A DNA stretch of 64,000 nucleotides. It comes from Colwellia sp. M166 (GTDB taxonomy: Bacteria; Pseudomonadota; Gammaproteobacteria; Enterobacterales; Alteromonadaceae). Each line of letters begins with the position of its first letter. Position 1 is the stretch's first letter. Of this stretch, positions 44,937-55,791 are shown in pieces. The stretch lies in the NCBI RefSeq assembly GCF_024585285.1, contig NZ_CP040755.1, positions 2,108,001 through 2,172,000 on the forward strand. The letters run 5' to 3'. Under the pieces are notes generated by a model. It was not told the DNA's origin. It was given only the letters and a program-made list of their open reading frames with translations, and made no database searches. The position numbers and the translations under genes are program-made.

Positions 44937-45836
44937 TTATAAGTCACTCATCCAATCAAGTTGCTTATTGGCTTTATTTTTCTTATTCATTAACTCAGTG
45001 ATCAACGGGGTTAATATCAACTCCATTGCTAAACCCATTTTCCCACCAGGTACCACAAGGGTATTCATGCGAGACATAAATGCACCATCAATCATACTTA
45101 AATAATAAGGGAAATCGACATTAGTTGAATCTCTAAATCGGATCACCACAAAGCTTTCGTCCAATGTCGGGATTGCTTTCGCACTAAACGGGTTTGAAGT
45201 ATCGACGGTAGGAACGCGCTGAAAATTAACATGAGTACGCGAAAATTGCGGGGTGATAAAAGAAATATAATCTTCCATACTTCTAACAATACTCGCCGTA
45301 ACAGACTCTCGACTATGACCACGTTTATTGGTATCACGTATTATTTTCTGTATCCATTCAAGGTTAACAATCGGTACCATGCCAATAAGTAAGTCTACAT
45401 GTTTAGCGACATCATTTTTTTCTGTTACTACGCCGCCATGTAAGCCTTCATAAAAAAGTAAGTCTGTGCCATCGCCAAGCTCCTCCCAAGGAGTAAATGT
45501 GCCTGGCATTTGGTTATAAGGTACGGCTTCATCAAAGGTATGCAGGTATCTACGCATTTTCCCCCGACCAGTTTCAGAATAGTCCTTAAATAGCTTTTCT
45601 AAGGCATCAAAGTCATTAGCTGCATCACCAAAATAACTAATATTACGCTGATCTTCTCTCGCCTTACGCTTCTCTAAATCCATTTCTGGGCGCGAATAAC
45701 GATGAAAGCTGTCACCTTCAACAGTCGCTGAAGTAATACCTTGCGTGCGGAATATATGTTCAAACGATTCGGTTGTCGTTGAAGTACCAGCTCCTGAAGA
45801 GCCTGTGACGGCAATGATCGGGTTACGTGATGACAT
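44937..45836 (-). CDS. prkB: phosphoribulokinase/uridine kinase-family protein PrkB
   Basis: A 299-residue P-loop kinase. Walker A GSSGAGTSTT lies at about 12-21, followed by VEGDSFHRYSRPEMD and FYEGLHGG, signatures of the PrkB branch of the phosphoribulokinase family. There is no RuBisCO here, so a Calvin-cycle role is unlikely; the physiological substrate in heterotrophs is unknown. Convergent with the OsmC gene and separated from rplQ by a strong terminator. Confidence 0.92.
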   Translation of the reverse strand: MSSRNPIIAVTGSSGAGTSTTTESFEHIFRTQGITSATVEGDSFHRYSRPEMDLEKRKAREDQRNISYFGDAANDFDALEKLFKDYSETGRGKMRRYLHTFDEAVPYNQMPGTFTPWEELGDGTDLLFYEGLHGGVVTEKNDVAKHVDLLIGMVPIVNLEWIQKIIRDTNKRGHSRESVTASIVRSMEDYISFITPQFSRTHVNFQRVPTVDTSNPFSAKAIPTLDESFVVIRFRDSTNVDFPYYLSMIDGAFMSRMNTLVVPGGKMGLAMELILTPLITELMNKKNKANKQLDWMSDL

Positions 45837-45933
45837 AAAGTGTATCTGCCTATTTTTACGTGGGTAATTGTTATACGAGGTATTACTTGATGGGTCAAGT
45901 TTTTAGCTCGTGTCGGTGTTTTTGAGGCACAAA

Positions 45934-45953
45934 AAAGCGGAGCCTAGGCTCCG
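45934..45953 (-). terminator. terminator of the alpha operon
   Basis: A perfect palindrome GCGGAGCCTAGGCTCCGC followed on the minus strand by TTTTTT, 40 bases beyond the rplQ stop. It ends the ribosomal-protein alpha operon. Confidence 0.9.
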
Positions 45954-45992
45954 CTTTCAATTCCGACAGAAATAAATTTAGTAAAAACTAAA

Positions 45993-46400
45993 TTATGCTT
46001 CTGCGCTAACCTCTTCAACTGCTTCAGCGGCTTCTTCAGCTGCTGGGCGGTCGACAAGTTCAACGTAAGCCATAGGCGCTTTATCACCAGTACGGAAACC
46101 ACATTTTAAAATGCGAGTGTAACCACCTGGACGTTCTTGGTAACGAGGACCAAGTTCGTTGAATAAAATACCTACTACTTCTTTATCTTGTGTACGAGCA
46201 AACGCTAAACGGCGATTTGCAACACTGTCGGTCTTAGCCAATGTAATCAATGGCTCTACAACCATACGTAGTTCTTTAGCTTTAGCTACAGTCGTTTTAA
46301 TCAAACCGTGCTTCACTAAAGAGCTTGCCATATTGCGGAACATCGCTTTACGATGACTGCTATTACGGTTTAACTGGCGACCGCTTTTACGATGGCGCAT
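45993..46400 (-). CDS. rplQ: 50S ribosomal protein L17
   Basis: 135 residues, starting [17 protein letters not shown] like all bacterial L17. It sits near the peptide exit tunnel in the large subunit. The alanine- and glutamate-rich tail (about the last 20 residues) makes it slightly longer than the Escherichia coli protein. Last gene of the alpha operon, 42 bases after rpoA. Confidence 0.98.
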   Translation of the reverse strand: MRHRKSGRQLNRNSSHRKAMFRNMASSLVKHGLIKTTVAKAKELRMVVEPLITLAKTDSVANRRLAFARTQDKEVVGILFNELGPRYQERPGGYTRILKCGFRTGDKAPMAYVELVDRPAAEEAAEAVEEVSAEA

Positions 46401-46442
46401 AAGTTAATCCTTCTCTCAACTATTAAAAAAACGATGATCGAC

Positions 46443-47432
46443 TTAGTCGTTATCAGCTATGCTTTCAGGTGGCCAGTTTTCTAGGCGCATACCTAGAGAC
46501 AAACCACGAGACGCCAAAACGTCTTTGATTTCAGTTAGAGACTTCTTACCTAAATTAGGTGTTTTAAGAAGCTCAACTTCAGCACGCTGTACTAAATCGC
46601 CAATATATTGAATTGCTTCTGCTTTTAGGCAGTTTGCTGAACGAACAGTAAGTTCAAGGTCATCAACAGGACGAAGCAAAATAGGATCAAACAGTGGTTT
46701 TTCCTCTTTTGGCTCTACTTCAGTTACATCACGAAGCTCTACAAACGCATCTAGCTGTTCAGCTAAAATTGTTGAAGCGCGACGAATTGCTTCTTCAGGG
46801 TCTAACGTACCGTTAGTTTCCATGTCTAAAACCAGTTTGTCCAAGTCTGTACGCTGTTCAACACGTGCAGAATCAACATCATAGGCAATTCTTACAACGG
46901 GACTGAATGAAGCATCAACTAACAAACGTCCGATTGCACGATCTTCTTCCTCGGCATCGCGTCGAGCTGAAGCAGGAACATAACCACGTCCCATTTCAAC
47001 CTTTATACGCATACTGATAGAGCCATCACCTGTCAAATTACAGATTACATGTGTTGGATTTGCAATTTCTACATCACCATCATGTTGGATATCGGCAGCC
47101 GTTACAGGGCCTTCACCGGACTTAGTTAAGGTAAGAACAGCTTCATCTTTGCCTTCTAACTTTATAGCTAGTCCCTTAAGGTTTAACAGTATTTCGATGA
47201 TGTCTTCTTGCACACCTTCTTTACTGCTGTACTCATGAAGTACACCGTCAATTTCAACTTCAGTTACAGCACAACCTGGCATTGAAGATAAAAGAATGCG
47301 GCGTAACGCATTACCTAAAGTGTGACCAAAACCACGCTCTAATGGCTCTAAAGTTACTTTAGCGCGAGTAGCACTAACAGTTTCGATATCAACCAATCGT
47401 GGTCTAAGGAATTCGGTTACAGAACCCTGCAT
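46443..47432 (-). CDS. rpoA: RNA polymerase alpha subunit
   Basis: 329 residues, same length as in Escherichia coli. The N-terminal assembly domain (residues about 1-230) includes [20 protein letters not shown]. The linker follows, then the C-terminal DNA- and activator-binding domain with [17 protein letters not shown] and the helix-hairpin-helix [15 protein letters not shown]. Located between rpsD and rplQ in the canonical alpha operon order. Confidence 0.99.
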   Translation of the reverse strand: MQGSVTEFLRPRLVDIETVSATRAKVTLEPLERGFGHTLGNALRRILLSSMPGCAVTEVEIDGVLHEYSSKEGVQEDIIEILLNLKGLAIKLEGKDEAVLTLTKSGEGPVTAADIQHDGDVEIANPTHVICNLTGDGSISMRIKVEMGRGYVPASARRDAEEEDRAIGRLLVDASFSPVVRIAYDVDSARVEQRTDLDKLVLDMETNGTLDPEEAIRRASTILAEQLDAFVELRDVTEVEPKEEKPLFDPILLRPVDDLELTVRSANCLKAEAIQYIGDLVQRAEVELLKTPNLGKKSLTEIKDVLASRGLSLGMRLENWPPESIADND

Positions 47433-47456
47433 TATGTCCTCTCTTAAAGTGCAACT

Positions 47457-48077
47457 TTACTTAGAGTAAAGTTCAACAATCAACTGTTCATTAATTTCGG
47501 CAGACAAGTCAGAACGATCAGGAACACGTTTGAAAACGCCTTCAAGTTTCTTGTTATCTACTTCAACCCAAACTGGCTTCTCACGTTGCTCAGCTAATTC
47601 TAAAGCAGCGATAATACGCGCTTGAGTTTTAGATTTTTCACGTATAGAAACTACATCTTCGGCTTTAACAGTGAAAGATGGAATATTAACAACAACACCG
47701 TTAACTACGATAGCTTTGTGGCTAACTAGTTGACGAGCTTCAGCACGAGTGCTGGCATAGCCCATACGGTATACTACGTTATCAAGACGTTTCTCTAAAA
47801 GTTGCAACAAGTTTTCACCTGTATTGCCTTTTAGACGAGCCGCTTCTTTATAGTAGTTGCGGAATTGTTTTTCTAGTACGCCATATATACGACGAACTTT
47901 TTGTTTTTCACGAAGTTGAATACCGTAGTCAGATAAACGACCGCGACGGGCGCCATGTTGACCTGGTATTGTTTCGATTTTACATTTAGTGTCAATTGCT
48001 CTAACACCGCTTTTAAGGAACAAATCTGTACCTTCGCGGCGACTAAGCTTTAACTTAGGACCTAAATATCTAGCCAT
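47457..48077 (-). CDS. rpsD: 30S ribosomal protein S4
   Basis: 206 residues, identical in length to the Escherichia coli protein. It begins [18 protein letters not shown] and contains the S4 RNA-binding domain ([22 protein letters not shown]). S4 starts small-subunit assembly on 16S rRNA and represses the alpha operon by binding the leader in front of rpsM, which is visible at 48871-48940. Confidence 0.99.
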   Translation of the reverse strand: MARYLGPKLKLSRREGTDLFLKSGVRAIDTKCKIETIPGQHGARRGRLSDYGIQLREKQKVRRIYGVLEKQFRNYYKEAARLKGNTGENLLQLLEKRLDNVVYRMGYASTRAEARQLVSHKAIVVNGVVVNIPSFTVKAEDVVSIREKSKTQARIIAALELAEQREKPVWVEVDNKKLEGVFKRVPDRSDLSAEINEQLIVELYSK

Positions 48078-48110
48078 TTTCTTTCTCCAACTATCCTAAA
48101 AAAAGTACGA

Positions 48111-48500
48111 TTAAACGCGACGTTTCTTAGGAGGACGACAACCATTATGAGGAATAGGTGTAACGTCAGTAATGTTGGTGATTTTAAAACCAGCAGCATT
48201 TAAAGCACGGATAGCAGATTCACGACCTGGACCCGGACCTTTAACGAACACTTCAATATTCTTCAAGCCAAACTCTTGTGCAGCTTTACCAGCACGATCT
48301 GCAGCTACTTGCGCAGCAAATGGAGTAGATTTACGTGAACCACGGAAACCTGAACCACCAGCAGTCGCCCATGATAAGGCGTTACCTTGACGATCTGTAA
48401 GAGTTACGATTGTGTTGTTGAAAGATGCATGGATATGAGCCATGCCGTCAGCAACTTGTTTTTTTACGCGTTTACGCGTACGTACAGGTGTTTTAGCCAT
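48111..48500 (-). CDS. rpsK: 30S ribosomal protein S11
   Basis: 129 residues. Typical S11 block [22 protein letters not shown] and C-terminus [13 protein letters not shown]. It forms part of the small-subunit platform near the mRNA exit. It follows rpsM by 13 bases. Confidence 0.99.
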   Translation of the reverse strand: MAKTPVRTRKRVKKQVADGMAHIHASFNNTIVTLTDRQGNALSWATAGGSGFRGSRKSTPFAAQVAADRAGKAAQEFGLKNIEVFVKGPGPGRESAIRALNAAGFKITNITDVTPIPHNGCRPPKKRRV

Positions 48501-48513
48501 TGTCTAGTTCCTC

Positions 48514-48870
48514 TTACTTCTTAATTGGCTTACGAGGACCTTTACGGGTGCGCGCATTAGTTTTAGTGCGTTGACCACGTAGAGGAAGACTGCGACGGTG
48601 GCGAATACCACGGTAACAACCTAAATCCATAAGACGTTTAATGTTCATTGAAACTTCACGGCGTAAATCACCTTCTACGGTGTATTTATCCACTTCTGCA
48701 CGAAGCAAATCAATTTGAGCTTCGTCCAATTCACTGATCTTAGTTGACTCTGCAATACCAGTTGCAACACAAATTGCTTTCGCACGTGTTGCTCCGATAC
48801 CGAAGATCGCAGTAATGGCGATTACTGCATGCTTACGATCAGGGATGTTAATGCCAGCGATACGGGCCAC
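48514..48870 (-). CDS. rpsM: 30S ribosomal protein S13
   Basis: 118 residues when started at GTG 48870, the Escherichia coli length. The product then begins [18 protein letters not shown] after the initiator. An upstream in-frame ATG (48879) lies directly against the AGGAG Shine-Dalgarno sequence with no spacing, whereas the GTG is 9 bases from it and matches the known GTG start of enterobacterial rpsM. S13 contacts the P-site tRNA and the subunit bridge. First gene of the alpha operon. Confidence 0.97.
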   Translation of the reverse strand: MARIAGINIPDRKHAVIAITAIFGIGATRAKAICVATGIAESTKISELDEAQIDLLRAEVDKYTVEGDLRREVSMNIKRLMDLGCYRGIRHRRSLPLRGQRTKTNARTRKGPRKPIKK

Positions 48871-48940
48871 TAAACACATCTCCTACTTTTAATTAAAATT
48901 TGCCAGTTGAAAAGCCCGTTAGGATACTCAACCAGCCGCA
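48871..48940 (-). promoter_or_regulatory. alpha-operon leader, S4-binding regulatory RNA (Alpha_RBS type)
   Basis: On the minus strand the leader reads GGTTGAGTATCCT, then AACGGGCTTTTCAAC, then AGTAGGAG before the GTG. These blocks agree, as far as I can recall it, with the Escherichia coli alpha-operon leader, where S4 traps the 30S subunit on a pseudoknot. The GTTGA/TCAAC arms can pair. Confidence 0.72.
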
Positions 48941-48962
48941 TTTCTTTGCAAATCGAAGCGGC

Positions 48963-48968
48963 ATTATA
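48963..48968 (-). promoter_or_regulatory. probable -10 box of an alpha-operon promoter
   Basis: On the minus strand TATAAT followed by a GC-rich GCCGC stands about 95 bases upstream of rpsM, in the rpmJ-rpsM gap. No good -35 is seen, so it may be a weak or extended promoter adding to read-through from spc. Confidence 0.45.
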
Positions 48969-49024
48969 CAGAATTATCTACATAATACCACTTCTAAAAG
49001 ATTTAGCTTTCGCTTAGGTTAATA

Positions 49025-49138
49025 TTAACCTTGACGTTGCTTATGCTTTGGCTCTTCGCAAATTACACGAACAACACCAGCACGTTTAACAACTTTACAG
49101 TTACGACAAATCTTTTTTACGGATGCACGTACTTTCAT
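49025..49138 (-). CDS. rpmJ: 50S ribosomal protein L36
   Basis: A 37-residue protein: it begins [14 protein letters not shown] and ends PKHKQRQG. The zinc ligands Cys11, Cys14, Cys27 and His32 are all present, so this is the zinc-binding form. It lies between secY and rpsM as in Escherichia coli, closing the spc operon. Confidence 0.97.
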   Translation of the reverse strand: MKVRASVKKICRNCKVVKRAGVVRVICEEPKHKQRQG

Positions 49139-49166
49139 TTTATACTCCGTTACCTAATGACTCAGC

Positions 49167-50492
49167 CTAACGACCATAGCCCTTAAGGTTTGCTTTTTTA
49201 AGTACATTATCATATTGATGTGACATCAAATGGGTCTGTACTTGTGCCATAAAATCCATTATCACAACTACAATAATAAGTAGTGATGTGCCGCCAAAGT
49301 AAAAATTGACGTCCCATGCCATGATAATAAACTGAGGTACTAAACAGATAAAGGTTATATACATCGCACCCGCTAAGGTTAAACGAGTCATAACTTTATC
49401 GATATATTTAGACGTTTGCTCGCCAGGACGAATCCCAGGAATAAACGCACCAGATTTTTTCAGGTTATCTGCCGTTTCACGCGGATTGAAAACAAGAGCC
49501 GTGTAAAAGAAACAGAAAAATATTATCGCTGCTGCAAGTAACATGACATATAGCGGCTGTCCTGGAGAAATAGCAATTGATACTTCTTGAAGGAAATCAG
49601 CAACCATACCATCACCTTGTCCGAACCAGCTCGCAAGCGTGCCAGGGAACAAGATAATACTTGAAGCGAAGATTGGTGGAATAACACCTGCCATATTCAC
49701 TTTTAAAGGTAAATGTGTGCTTTGCGCGGCAAAAACCTTACGGCCTTGCTGACGCTTAGCGTAGTTAACAACAATACGTCGTTGACCACGTTCCACAAAT
49801 ACTACAAAGAAAGTTGTAGCAAATATAATTACGCCAATTAGCAACAATACTAATAAGTGCAATTCACCTTGACGCGCCGCCTCTGCTGTTTGACCAACAG
49901 CTGACGGCATACCAGCAACAATACCTGCAAATATTAAGATCGAAATACCATTACCAATACCGCGTTCTGTAATTTGCTCACCTAACCACATTAAAAACAT
50001 GGTACCAGTAACCAAACTTACTACCGCAGCAAAGTAGAAACCGAAACCTGCATCCATTACTAGACCTGGCATCATTCCCGGTAAACTTCTTGCAATTGCA
50101 ATTGATTGTACAGTCGCTAGAACTAAAGTGCCGTAGCGGGTGTATTGACTGATCTTACGTCGTCCAGCTTCACCTTCTTTTTTCAATTCTGCCATTCTCG
50201 GGTGCATGACCGTCATTAATTGCATTATGATTGAAGCTGAGATGTACGGCATAATACCTAGTGCCAATACAGAGGCTCGCTCAAGTGCACCACCGGAGAA
50301 CATGTTAAACATCTCTACGATAGTGCCCTTTTGTTGTTCAAACAACTGAGCTAATACAGCGGCGTCAATACCAGGGATTGGCACAAATGTTCCTAAACGA
50401 AGCACAACTAATGCCCCGAATACAAACCATAACCTTTGTTTAAGCTCAGACAATCCGCCTTGCGCTTTATTATCCATTCCTGGTTTAGCCAT
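49167..50492 (-). CDS. secY: protein translocase subunit SecY
   Basis: A 441-residue inner-membrane channel with ten helices. Family marks are [14 protein letters not shown] near the start, [10 protein letters not shown] in the lateral gate helix, and GERGIG-type [15 protein letters not shown]. It forms the SecYEG pore used by signal-peptide proteins such as those of the exopolysaccharide locus. It follows rplO by 6 bases. Confidence 0.99.
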   Translation of the reverse strand: MAKPGMDNKAQGGLSELKQRLWFVFGALVVLRLGTFVPIPGIDAAVLAQLFEQQKGTIVEMFNMFSGGALERASVLALGIMPYISASIIMQLMTVMHPRMAELKKEGEAGRRKISQYTRYGTLVLATVQSIAIARSLPGMMPGLVMDAGFGFYFAAVVSLVTGTMFLMWLGEQITERGIGNGISILIFAGIVAGMPSAVGQTAEAARQGELHLLVLLLIGVIIFATTFFVVFVERGQRRIVVNYAKRQQGRKVFAAQSTHLPLKVNMAGVIPPIFASSIILFPGTLASWFGQGDGMVADFLQEVSIAISPGQPLYVMLLAAAIIFFCFFYTALVFNPRETADNLKKSGAFIPGIRPGEQTSKYIDKVMTRLTLAGAMYITFICLVPQFIIMAWDVNFYFGGTSLLIIVVVIMDFMAQVQTHLMSHQYDNVLKKANLKGYGR

Positions 50493-50498
50493 TCTGTA

Positions 50499-50933
50499 CT
50501 ATTCCTCGATTTTTCCGCCAGCAGCTTCAATAGCTGCACGAGCGCCTTTAGTAACACCTAAACCACGAACAGTAATTGGACGAGTGATCTCACCAGAAAG
50601 CATGATTTTCACAGACACAATGTTACGTGTGATTAAGTTAGCATCTTTAAGGGCAAAGATATCGACAACATCACCTGTGATGTTATTTAGTTCATGTAAA
50701 CGTACTTCAGCGCGAACTAAAGATTTACGTGACGTGAAACCAAACTTAGGTAAACGTTGTTTCAATGGCATTTGACCACCTTCGAAACCAGGACGTACAC
50801 TACCGCCAGAACGAGACTTCTGACCTTTGTGACCACGACCACCTGTTTTGCCTATGCCAGAACCAATACCACGACCACAGCGTTTCTTGGCTTTCTTAGC
50901 ACCTGGTGCAGGAGATAAAGTATTTAAATGCAT
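50499..50933 (-). CDS. rplO: 50S ribosomal protein L15
   Basis: 144 residues, the usual gammaproteobacterial length. The N-terminal glycine/arginine-rich extension ([20 protein letters not shown]) threads into 23S rRNA. It lies between rpmD and secY, three bases after rpmD. Confidence 0.99.
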   Translation of the reverse strand: MHLNTLSPAPGAKKAKKRCGRGIGSGIGKTGGRGHKGQKSRSGGSVRPGFEGGQMPLKQRLPKFGFTSRKSLVRAEVRLHELNNITGDVVDIFALKDANLITRNIVSVKIMLSGEITRPITVRGLGVTKGARAAIEAAGGKIEE

Positions 50934-50935
50934 TA

Positions 50936-51115
50936 TTAATCCTCCACCTTAATCATATAAGATACTTGATTGATCATACCGCGTACAGATGGAGTATCTT
51001 CTAACTCTACTGTATGACGAATACGACGTAAACCAAGACCCTTTAATGTAGCTCTATGCTTCGGTAAACGACCGATAGAACTTTTTAACTGAGTTATTCT
51101 AACTGTTTTAGCCAT
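50936..51115 (-). CDS. rpmD: 50S ribosomal protein L30
   Basis: 59 residues from ATG 51115, the same length as in Escherichia coli; a TTG two codons earlier opens the frame but is not the likely start. It begins [20 protein letters not shown] and continues [12 protein letters not shown], as expected for L30. Confidence 0.97.
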   Translation of the reverse strand: MAKTVRITQLKSSIGRLPKHRATLKGLGLRRIRHTVELEDTPSVRGMINQVSYMIKVED

Positions 51116-51121
51116 GCTCAA

Positions 51122-51631
51122 TTACCCCAAAATGTCTGAAACGCTTTTGCCACGTTTAGCTGCAACAGCTTCAGGCGAATGCATATTCGCAAGAGCAGAT
51201 ACAGTAGCGCGAACTACGTTGATTGGGTTAGTAGAACCGTATGCTTTTGACAATACGTTCTGAACGCCTGCAACTTCAAGTACTGCACGCATCGCGCCAC
51301 CGGCGATGATACCTGTACCTTCAGAAGCTGGTTGCATGTAAACTTTAGAACCAGAGTGCTTGCCTTTGATAGCATGCTGAAGAGTAGTACCCTTCAAATC
51401 AACGGTTACTAAGTTACGACGTGCTTTTTCCATTGCTTTTTGGATTGCAGCAGGCACTTCACGTGCTTTACCGTAACCAAAACCAACGCGACCAGCGCCA
51501 TCACCAACTACTGTTAGTGCTGTGAAACTGAAAATACGACCACCTTTAACCACTTTTGATACGCGGTTAACTGCGATTAGCTTTTCAGCCATATCACTTT
51601 GTTGTGAGTTTTCTTGATTATGATTAGCCAT
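51122..51631 (-). CDS. rpsE: 30S ribosomal protein S5
   Basis: 169 residues from ATG 51631, preceded by AGGGG at good spacing. The conserved body starts [19 protein letters not shown] and includes [20 protein letters not shown]5 supports translational accuracy and is a spectinomycin-resistance site. The N-terminal dozen residues are rich in Asn and Gln and not conserved. Confidence 0.98.
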   Translation of the reverse strand: MANHNQENSQQSDMAEKLIAVNRVSKVVKGGRIFSFTALTVVGDGAGRVGFGYGKAREVPAAIQKAMEKARRNLVTVDLKGTTLQHAIKGKHSGSKVYMQPASEGTGIIAGGAMRAVLEVAGVQNVLSKAYGSTNPINVVRATVSALANMHSPEAVAAKRGKSVSDILG

Positions 51632-51640
51632 TATCAACCC

Positions 51641-51994
51641 CTAAAACTGAAGACCAGCTTCGCGAGCTGCATCTGCTAACGCTTTCACGCGACCATGGTA
51701 ACGGAAACCTGAACGGTCAAAAGCAACACTAGTGATGCCTTTAGCGACTGCACGTTCTGCAATTGCCTTACCTACAGCCGTAGCTGCTTCAACGTTACCT
51801 GTTTTTTCTAACTGAGCACTAACTTCTTTGTCTAAAGTAGACGCTGCTGCGATTACTTCAGAACCTGTTGGAGCGATCAATTGCGCGTAAATATGACGAG
51901 GAGTACGGAATACAACTAAACGATTCGCACCCAACTCGCTAATTTTTGCACGAGCGCGTTTAGCGCGGCGCAAACGAGATGTTTTCTTATCCAT
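51641..51994 (-). CDS. rplR: 50S ribosomal protein L18
   Basis: 117 residues, same length as Escherichia coli L18. It starts [18 protein letters not shown] and ends [25 protein letters not shown] sequence, the 5S rRNA-binding family. Nine bases follow rplF before it starts. Confidence 0.99.
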   Translation of the reverse strand: MDKKTSRLRRAKRARAKISELGANRLVVFRTPRHIYAQLIAPTGSEVIAAASTLDKEVSAQLEKTGNVEAATAVGKAIAERAVAKGITSVAFDRSGFRYHGRVKALADAAREAGLQF

Positions 51995-52003
51995 AGTATT
52001 ACC

Positions 52004-52537
52004 CTACTTCTTCTTAGCTTCTTTACGACGTACATTCTCATCGCTATAACGAATCCCTTTACCTTTGTAAGGCTCAGGTTTACGGTATGCGCGAACGTTC
52101 GCTGCAGTTTGACCGACCAACTGTTTATCAGCACCTTTCAGTATGATTTCAGTTTGGCTAGGAGTTTCAACAGTAATTCCTTCAGGAATTGCGTGATCAA
52201 CCGGATGCGAGAAGCCTAGAGATAAGTTTAAGTTCTTACCTGCAGCTTTAGCACGGTAACCAACACCGTTTAACAATAATTTCTTTTCAAAACCTTTACT
52301 TACGCCTTCAACCATATTATTGATTAAAGAACGAACAGTACCGGCTTGAGCCCAAGCGCCTCTAACGTCAGCAACGATATTAGTGATGATATTGTTTTCT
52401 TCTTGAGAAACAACAACCGCATCATGAATCGTGTGAGATAGTTCGCCAATTGGACCTTTAACTTTAATGTCTTGACCTGATAACGTAATAGTAACGCCTG
52501 CAGGGATTGCGACTGGTGCTTTTGCAACACGTGACAT
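52004..52537 (-). CDS. rplF: 50S ribosomal protein L6
   Basis: 177 residues, matching the family length. It begins [17 protein letters not shown] and has the second-domain signature [17 protein letters not shown]6 lies near the factor-binding site on 23S rRNA. Confidence 0.99.
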   Translation of the reverse strand: MSRVAKAPVAIPAGVTITLSGQDIKVKGPIGELSHTIHDAVVVSQEENNIITNIVADVRGAWAQAGTVRSLINNMVEGVSKGFEKKLLLNGVGYRAKAAGKNLNLSLGFSHPVDHAIPEGITVETPSQTEIILKGADKQLVGQTAANVRAYRKPEPYKGKGIRYSDENVRRKEAKKK

Positions 52538-52548
52538 ATTCTGCTCCT

Positions 52549-52938
52549 TTACTCTACGAAACCAAGAACTTCACCGCCAAGACCCGCATTGCGAGCGGCG
52601 CGATCAGTCATTAGACCTTTAGAAGTAGAAATAATAGCGATACCCATACCTGCTAATACTTTAGGAAGCTCTTGAGCACCTTTGTATACGCGAAGACCTG
52701 GACGTGAAACACGTTTGATCACTTCAATTACTTCTTTACCTTCAAAATATTTCAATTCAACAGTTAGTTCAGGTTTAGCACCTTCAGCAACTGAAAACTC
52801 TGAAATGTAACCTTCTTCTTTAAGTAAGTTGGCAATTGCAACTTTAACCTTAGAAGATGGCATTGTTACTGCAGTCTTTGCTGCAGATTGACCGTTGCGA
52901 ATGCGTGTAAACATATCCGCGATAGGATCAGTCATCAT
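52549..52938 (-). CDS. rpsH: 30S ribosomal protein S8
   Basis: About 129 residues. The core [14 protein letters not shown] and C-terminal [20 protein letters not shown] are diagnostic. ATG 52938 is 9 bases from GGGAG; an ATG two codons upstream (52944) is too close to it, and the next codon is also ATG, so the exact start is uncertain by one to three residues. S8 represses the spc operon in Escherichia coli. Confidence 0.96.
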   Translation of the reverse strand: MMTDPIADMFTRIRNGQSAAKTAVTMPSSKVKVAIANLLKEEGYISEFSVAEGAKPELTVELKYFEGKEVIEVIKRVSRPGLRVYKGAQELPKVLAGMGIAIISTSKGLMTDRAARNAGLGGEVLGFVE

Positions 52939-52957
52939 AACCATTTACTCCCGTGAA

Positions 52958-53263
52958 TTACCAACTAGCTTTCTTAAGACCTGGAACTTCACCGCGCATC
53001 ATAGTTTCACGTAATTTAATACGGCTTAAACCGAATTTACGTAAGAACCCATGTGGACGGCCAGTAATGTTACAACGATTACGTTGACGACTACTGCTCG
53101 AATCACGAGGTAATGCTTGAAGTTTCAATACTGCATCCCAGCGTTCTTCTTCAGAAGAATCTACACCAGAGATGATAGCTTTAAGTGCACTACGCTTTTC
53201 AGCATATTGTGCAACCAATTTGGTTCTTTTAGCTTCACGAGCTTTCATTGACGTTTTAGCCAT
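52958..53263 (-). CDS. rpsN: 30S ribosomal protein S14
   Basis: 101 residues, the long form without zinc cysteines: it begins [18 protein letters not shown] and has [19 protein letters not shown] near the end. Only the long type is seen in this window. Confidence 0.99.
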   Translation of the reverse strand: MAKTSMKAREAKRTKLVAQYAEKRSALKAIISGVDSSEEERWDAVLKLQALPRDSSSSRQRNRCNITGRPHGFLRKFGLSRIKLRETMMRGEVPGLKKASW

Positions 53264-53267
53264 AACT

Positions 53268-53813
53268 CTACACCTTCTTCTTAAATGGGAAGTTGAAGGC
53301 AGTCAATAATGCATGACCCTCTTCATTGTCCTTCGCACTTGTAGTGATAGTGATATCCATTCCGCGAATTTTATCGATTTTATCGTAATCGATTTCAGGG
53401 AAAATGATTTGCTCACGTACGCCCATGCTGTAGTTACCACGACCATCGAATGACTTAGGATTCAAGCCACGGAAATCGCGGATACGAGGAATAGAAATAG
53501 AGATTAAACGCTCTAAAAATTCCCACATACGTTCGCCACGTAGAGTTACTTTTGTGCCAATAGGATAGCCTTCACGAATTTTGAAGCCCGCAACTGATTT
53601 GCGTGCAACTGTCGTGATCGGCTTTTGACCTGAGATTGCAGTAAGATCATTTGTGGCATGTTCTAATACTTTTTTATCAGCAATAGCTTCGCCAACACCC
53701 ATGTTGAGGGTGATCTTTTCAATCCGAGGGACTTGCATGACACTTTTGTATTCAAACTTCTTTTGAAGCTCTGCAACAATTGTATCTTTGTAAAAATCAT
53801 GCAGTTTCGCCAT
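53268..53813 (-). CDS. rplE: 50S ribosomal protein L5
   Basis: 181 residues, close to the 179 of Escherichia coli. Signatures: [20 protein letters not shown] and [12 protein letters not shown]. It binds 5S rRNA and contacts the P-site tRNA elbow. In enterobacteria S8 binds mRNA around this start to control the spc operon; that site was not examined in detail. Confidence 0.99.
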   Translation of the reverse strand: MAKLHDFYKDTIVAELQKKFEYKSVMQVPRIEKITLNMGVGEAIADKKVLEHATNDLTAISGQKPITTVARKSVAGFKIREGYPIGTKVTLRGERMWEFLERLISISIPRIRDFRGLNPKSFDGRGNYSMGVREQIIFPEIDYDKIDKIRGMDITITTSAKDNEEGHALLTAFNFPFKKKV

Positions 53814-53825
53814 CGTTTACTCCAA

Positions 53826-54140
53826 TTAAATTAATTCGTTATTAGATTTGAAGAAACGAACTTTTTTGCCGTCTTCATCTCTAAAACCAACACGATCTGC
53901 TTTCCCAGTTTTTGGGTTAACAATCGCAACGTTGGATACATTTAAAGGTGCTTCTTTTTCAACAATCCCACCAGGCTGCTGTAACTGAGGTACAGGCTTA
54001 GTGTGCTTCTTGATTAAGTTGATACCTTCAACAAATACTTTGCTTTCTTCAACAAGAACTTTGGTCACTTTACCAGTTTTGCCCTTGTCTTTACCTGCAA
54101 GTACGATTACTTCATCATCACGACGAATCTTAGATGCCAT
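53826..54140 (-). CDS. rplX: 50S ribosomal protein L24
   Basis: 104 residues, same length as Escherichia coli. It begins with the KOW motif [18 protein letters not shown] and includes [20 protein letters not shown]. It helps start large-subunit assembly near the exit tunnel. Confidence 0.99.
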   Translation of the reverse strand: MASKIRRDDEVIVLAGKDKGKTGKVTKVLVEESKVFVEGINLIKKHTKPVPQLQQPGGIVEKEAPLNVSNVAIVNPKTGKADRVGFRDEDGKKVRFFKSNNELI

Positions 54141-54152
54141 TATCGTGACTCC

Positions 54153-54521
54153 TTATAGTACTTCTGGTGCTAATGATACGATTTTCATAAATTTTTCATT
54201 ACGAAGTTCACGTGTCACAGGCCCGAAAATACGAGTACCAATTGGTTGTAAGTTAGCATTTAACATTACAGCCGCGTTTTCATCAAAACGGATGGTTGAA
54301 CCATCTGAACGACGAACACCTTTCTTTGTGCGCACCACTACCGCAGTTAATACATCACCTTTCTTAACCTTGCCGCGAGGATTTGCTTCCTTCACTGCAA
54401 TTTTGATGATGTCACCAATGCGTGCGTAGCGACGGTGCGAGCCACCAAGAACCTTTATACATTGTACACGACGAGCGCCACTGTTATCAGCCACGTTCAA
54501 TTGTGATTGCATTTGGATCAT
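54153..54521 (-). CDS. rplN: 50S ribosomal protein L14
   Basis: 122 residues, begins [19 protein letters not shown] and ends [24 protein letters not shown] sequence. First gene of the spc operon; the 400-base gap upstream is unusually long. Confidence 0.99.
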   Translation of the reverse strand: MIQMQSQLNVADNSGARRVQCIKVLGGSHRRYARIGDIIKIAVKEANPRGKVKKGDVLTAVVVRTKKGVRRSDGSTIRFDENAAVMLNANLQPIGTRIFGPVTRELRNEKFMKIVSLAPEVL

Positions 54522-54924
54522 TTATATTGCTCCGCTAATTATCTTTTACACATATGAAAAGATAGAAATTTAAGGCCAAAAATTAGACCCGTCACTGCCT
54601 TTTACTACCCACCCATAACGAGCGGGCGCGAGATTATAACACCGGTTATTATAAAGTGATACTAAATTTAGCTAAAAAATGAACACTAAAGTGAGTTTAA
54701 TATACCCGTTACTAAGTCCAACTACTGCCAACAATAACTTTTATTGTTCATAAATAAAGCTCAGTAAAAAGATAATGTCCGTGATAGTAACCGTTCTAGC
54801 GGTTCAAAAGCATCAACTAACTTAGGGTTATAATCCGAAATAAGACAACTTTCTTCAGATAATAAAAAGGCCCTGCCGAAGCAGAGCCTTATTAATAGTA
54901 CTTTTTGTGAATTAGATTAAGCGG
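54522..54924 (-). promoter_or_regulatory. S10-spc intergenic region with probable spc promoter
   Basis: The gap contains the S10 terminator near rpsQ and, toward rplN, a minus-strand TATAAT at 54633-54638 followed by a GC-rich discriminator. A second TATAAT lies just upstream. No good -35 hexamer pairs with them, but a separate spc promoter is expected because the terminator is strong. Confidence 0.5.
54867..54890 (-). terminator. terminator of the S10 operon
   Basis: On the minus strand AAGGC-T-CTGC pairs with GCAG-G-GCCTT (one U-G wobble) around a TTCG tetraloop, followed by TTTTTATTAT. It lies 35 bases after the rpsQ stop. Confidence 0.9.
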
Positions 54925-55176
54925 TTAAGCCTTTTCTAATACGCTTACCAATGCCCAAGACTTAGTCTTAGAAATTGGTGCACATTCACGAATAGCTACT
55001 AAATCACCCGTTGTACATTGGTTAGTTTCATCATGCGCTTTCAACTTAGTTGAACGCGTCATGAACTTACCATATATAGGATGCTTAACACGACGTTCGA
55101 TCAGGACAGTGATAGACTTATCCATTTTGTCACTGATGACACGACCTTGTAGTGTACGAATTTTTGCTTCGCTCAT
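54925..55176 (-). CDS. rpsQ: 30S ribosomal protein S17
   Basis: 83 residues. Contains the family block [19 protein letters not shown] and [19 protein letters not shown]. Last gene of the S10 operon; its start overlaps the rpmC stop by one base. Confidence 0.99.
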   Translation of the reverse strand: MSEAKIRTLQGRVISDKMDKSITVLIERRVKHPIYGKFMTRSTKLKAHDETNQCTTGDLVAIRECAPISKTKSWALVSVLEKA

Positions 55177-55367
55177 TACTTACCTGCCTTTTCAGTTATG
55201 ATAGTCTTAACACGCGCGATATTACGGCGTACATTTCTTAGCAAATGAGTTTGTGCTAATTGGCCAGTGCTTGCTTGCATGCGATAGTTAAACTGTTCGC
55301 GTAGCAATTCAAGCAATTCAGCGTTTAGCTCTTCAATGCTTTTTTCTTTCAATTCGCTTGCTTTCAT
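55176..55367 (-). CDS. rpmC: 50S ribosomal protein L29
   Basis: 63 residues, same length as Escherichia coli L29. It begins [18 protein letters not shown], two helices that dock near the exit tunnel and signal-recognition particle site. The start overlaps the rplP stop by one base. Confidence 0.99.
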   Translation of the reverse strand: MKASELKEKSIEELNAELLELLREQFNYRMQASTGQLAQTHLLRNVRRNIARVKTIITEKAGK

Positions 55368-55780
55368 TACATCACCGTTCTAGTTACGAAAGTAGTTTTG
55401 AAAGGAAGTTTGGCTGCTGCTAAAGCAAATGCTTCGCGTGCAATCTCTTCCGAAACACCTTCCATTTCATAAAGAACACGACCAGGAAGAATTTGGCATA
55501 CCCAATATTCTACTGAACCTTTACCTTTACCCATACGAACCTCAAGAGGTTTTTTGGTAATTGGCTTATCAGGGAATACTCGAATCCAGATTTTACCTTG
55601 ACGCTTCACGTGACGAGTCATTGCTCGACGAGCTGCTTCAATTTGACGCGCAGTCATACGACCACGTTCCATTGATTTTAACCCGAAAGTACCGAAGCTA
55701 ACTGAGCTACCAGTGTGTGCAAGACCACGGTTACGCAGTTTAAATTGCTTACGGAATTTAGTACGTTTTGGTTGTAACAT
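55367..55780 (-). CDS. rplP: 50S ribosomal protein L16
   Basis: 137 residues. It begins [19 protein letters not shown] and contains [20 protein letters not shown]16 positions the acceptor ends of A- and P-site tRNAs. Confidence 0.99.
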   Translation of the reverse strand: MLQPKRTKFRKQFKLRNRGLAHTGSSVSFGTFGLKSMERGRMTARQIEAARRAMTRHVKRQGKIWIRVFPDKPITKKPLEVRMGKGKGSVEYWVCQILPGRVLYEMEGVSEEIAREAFALAAAKLPFKTTFVTRTVM

Positions 55781-55791
55781 TACTTATTCCT

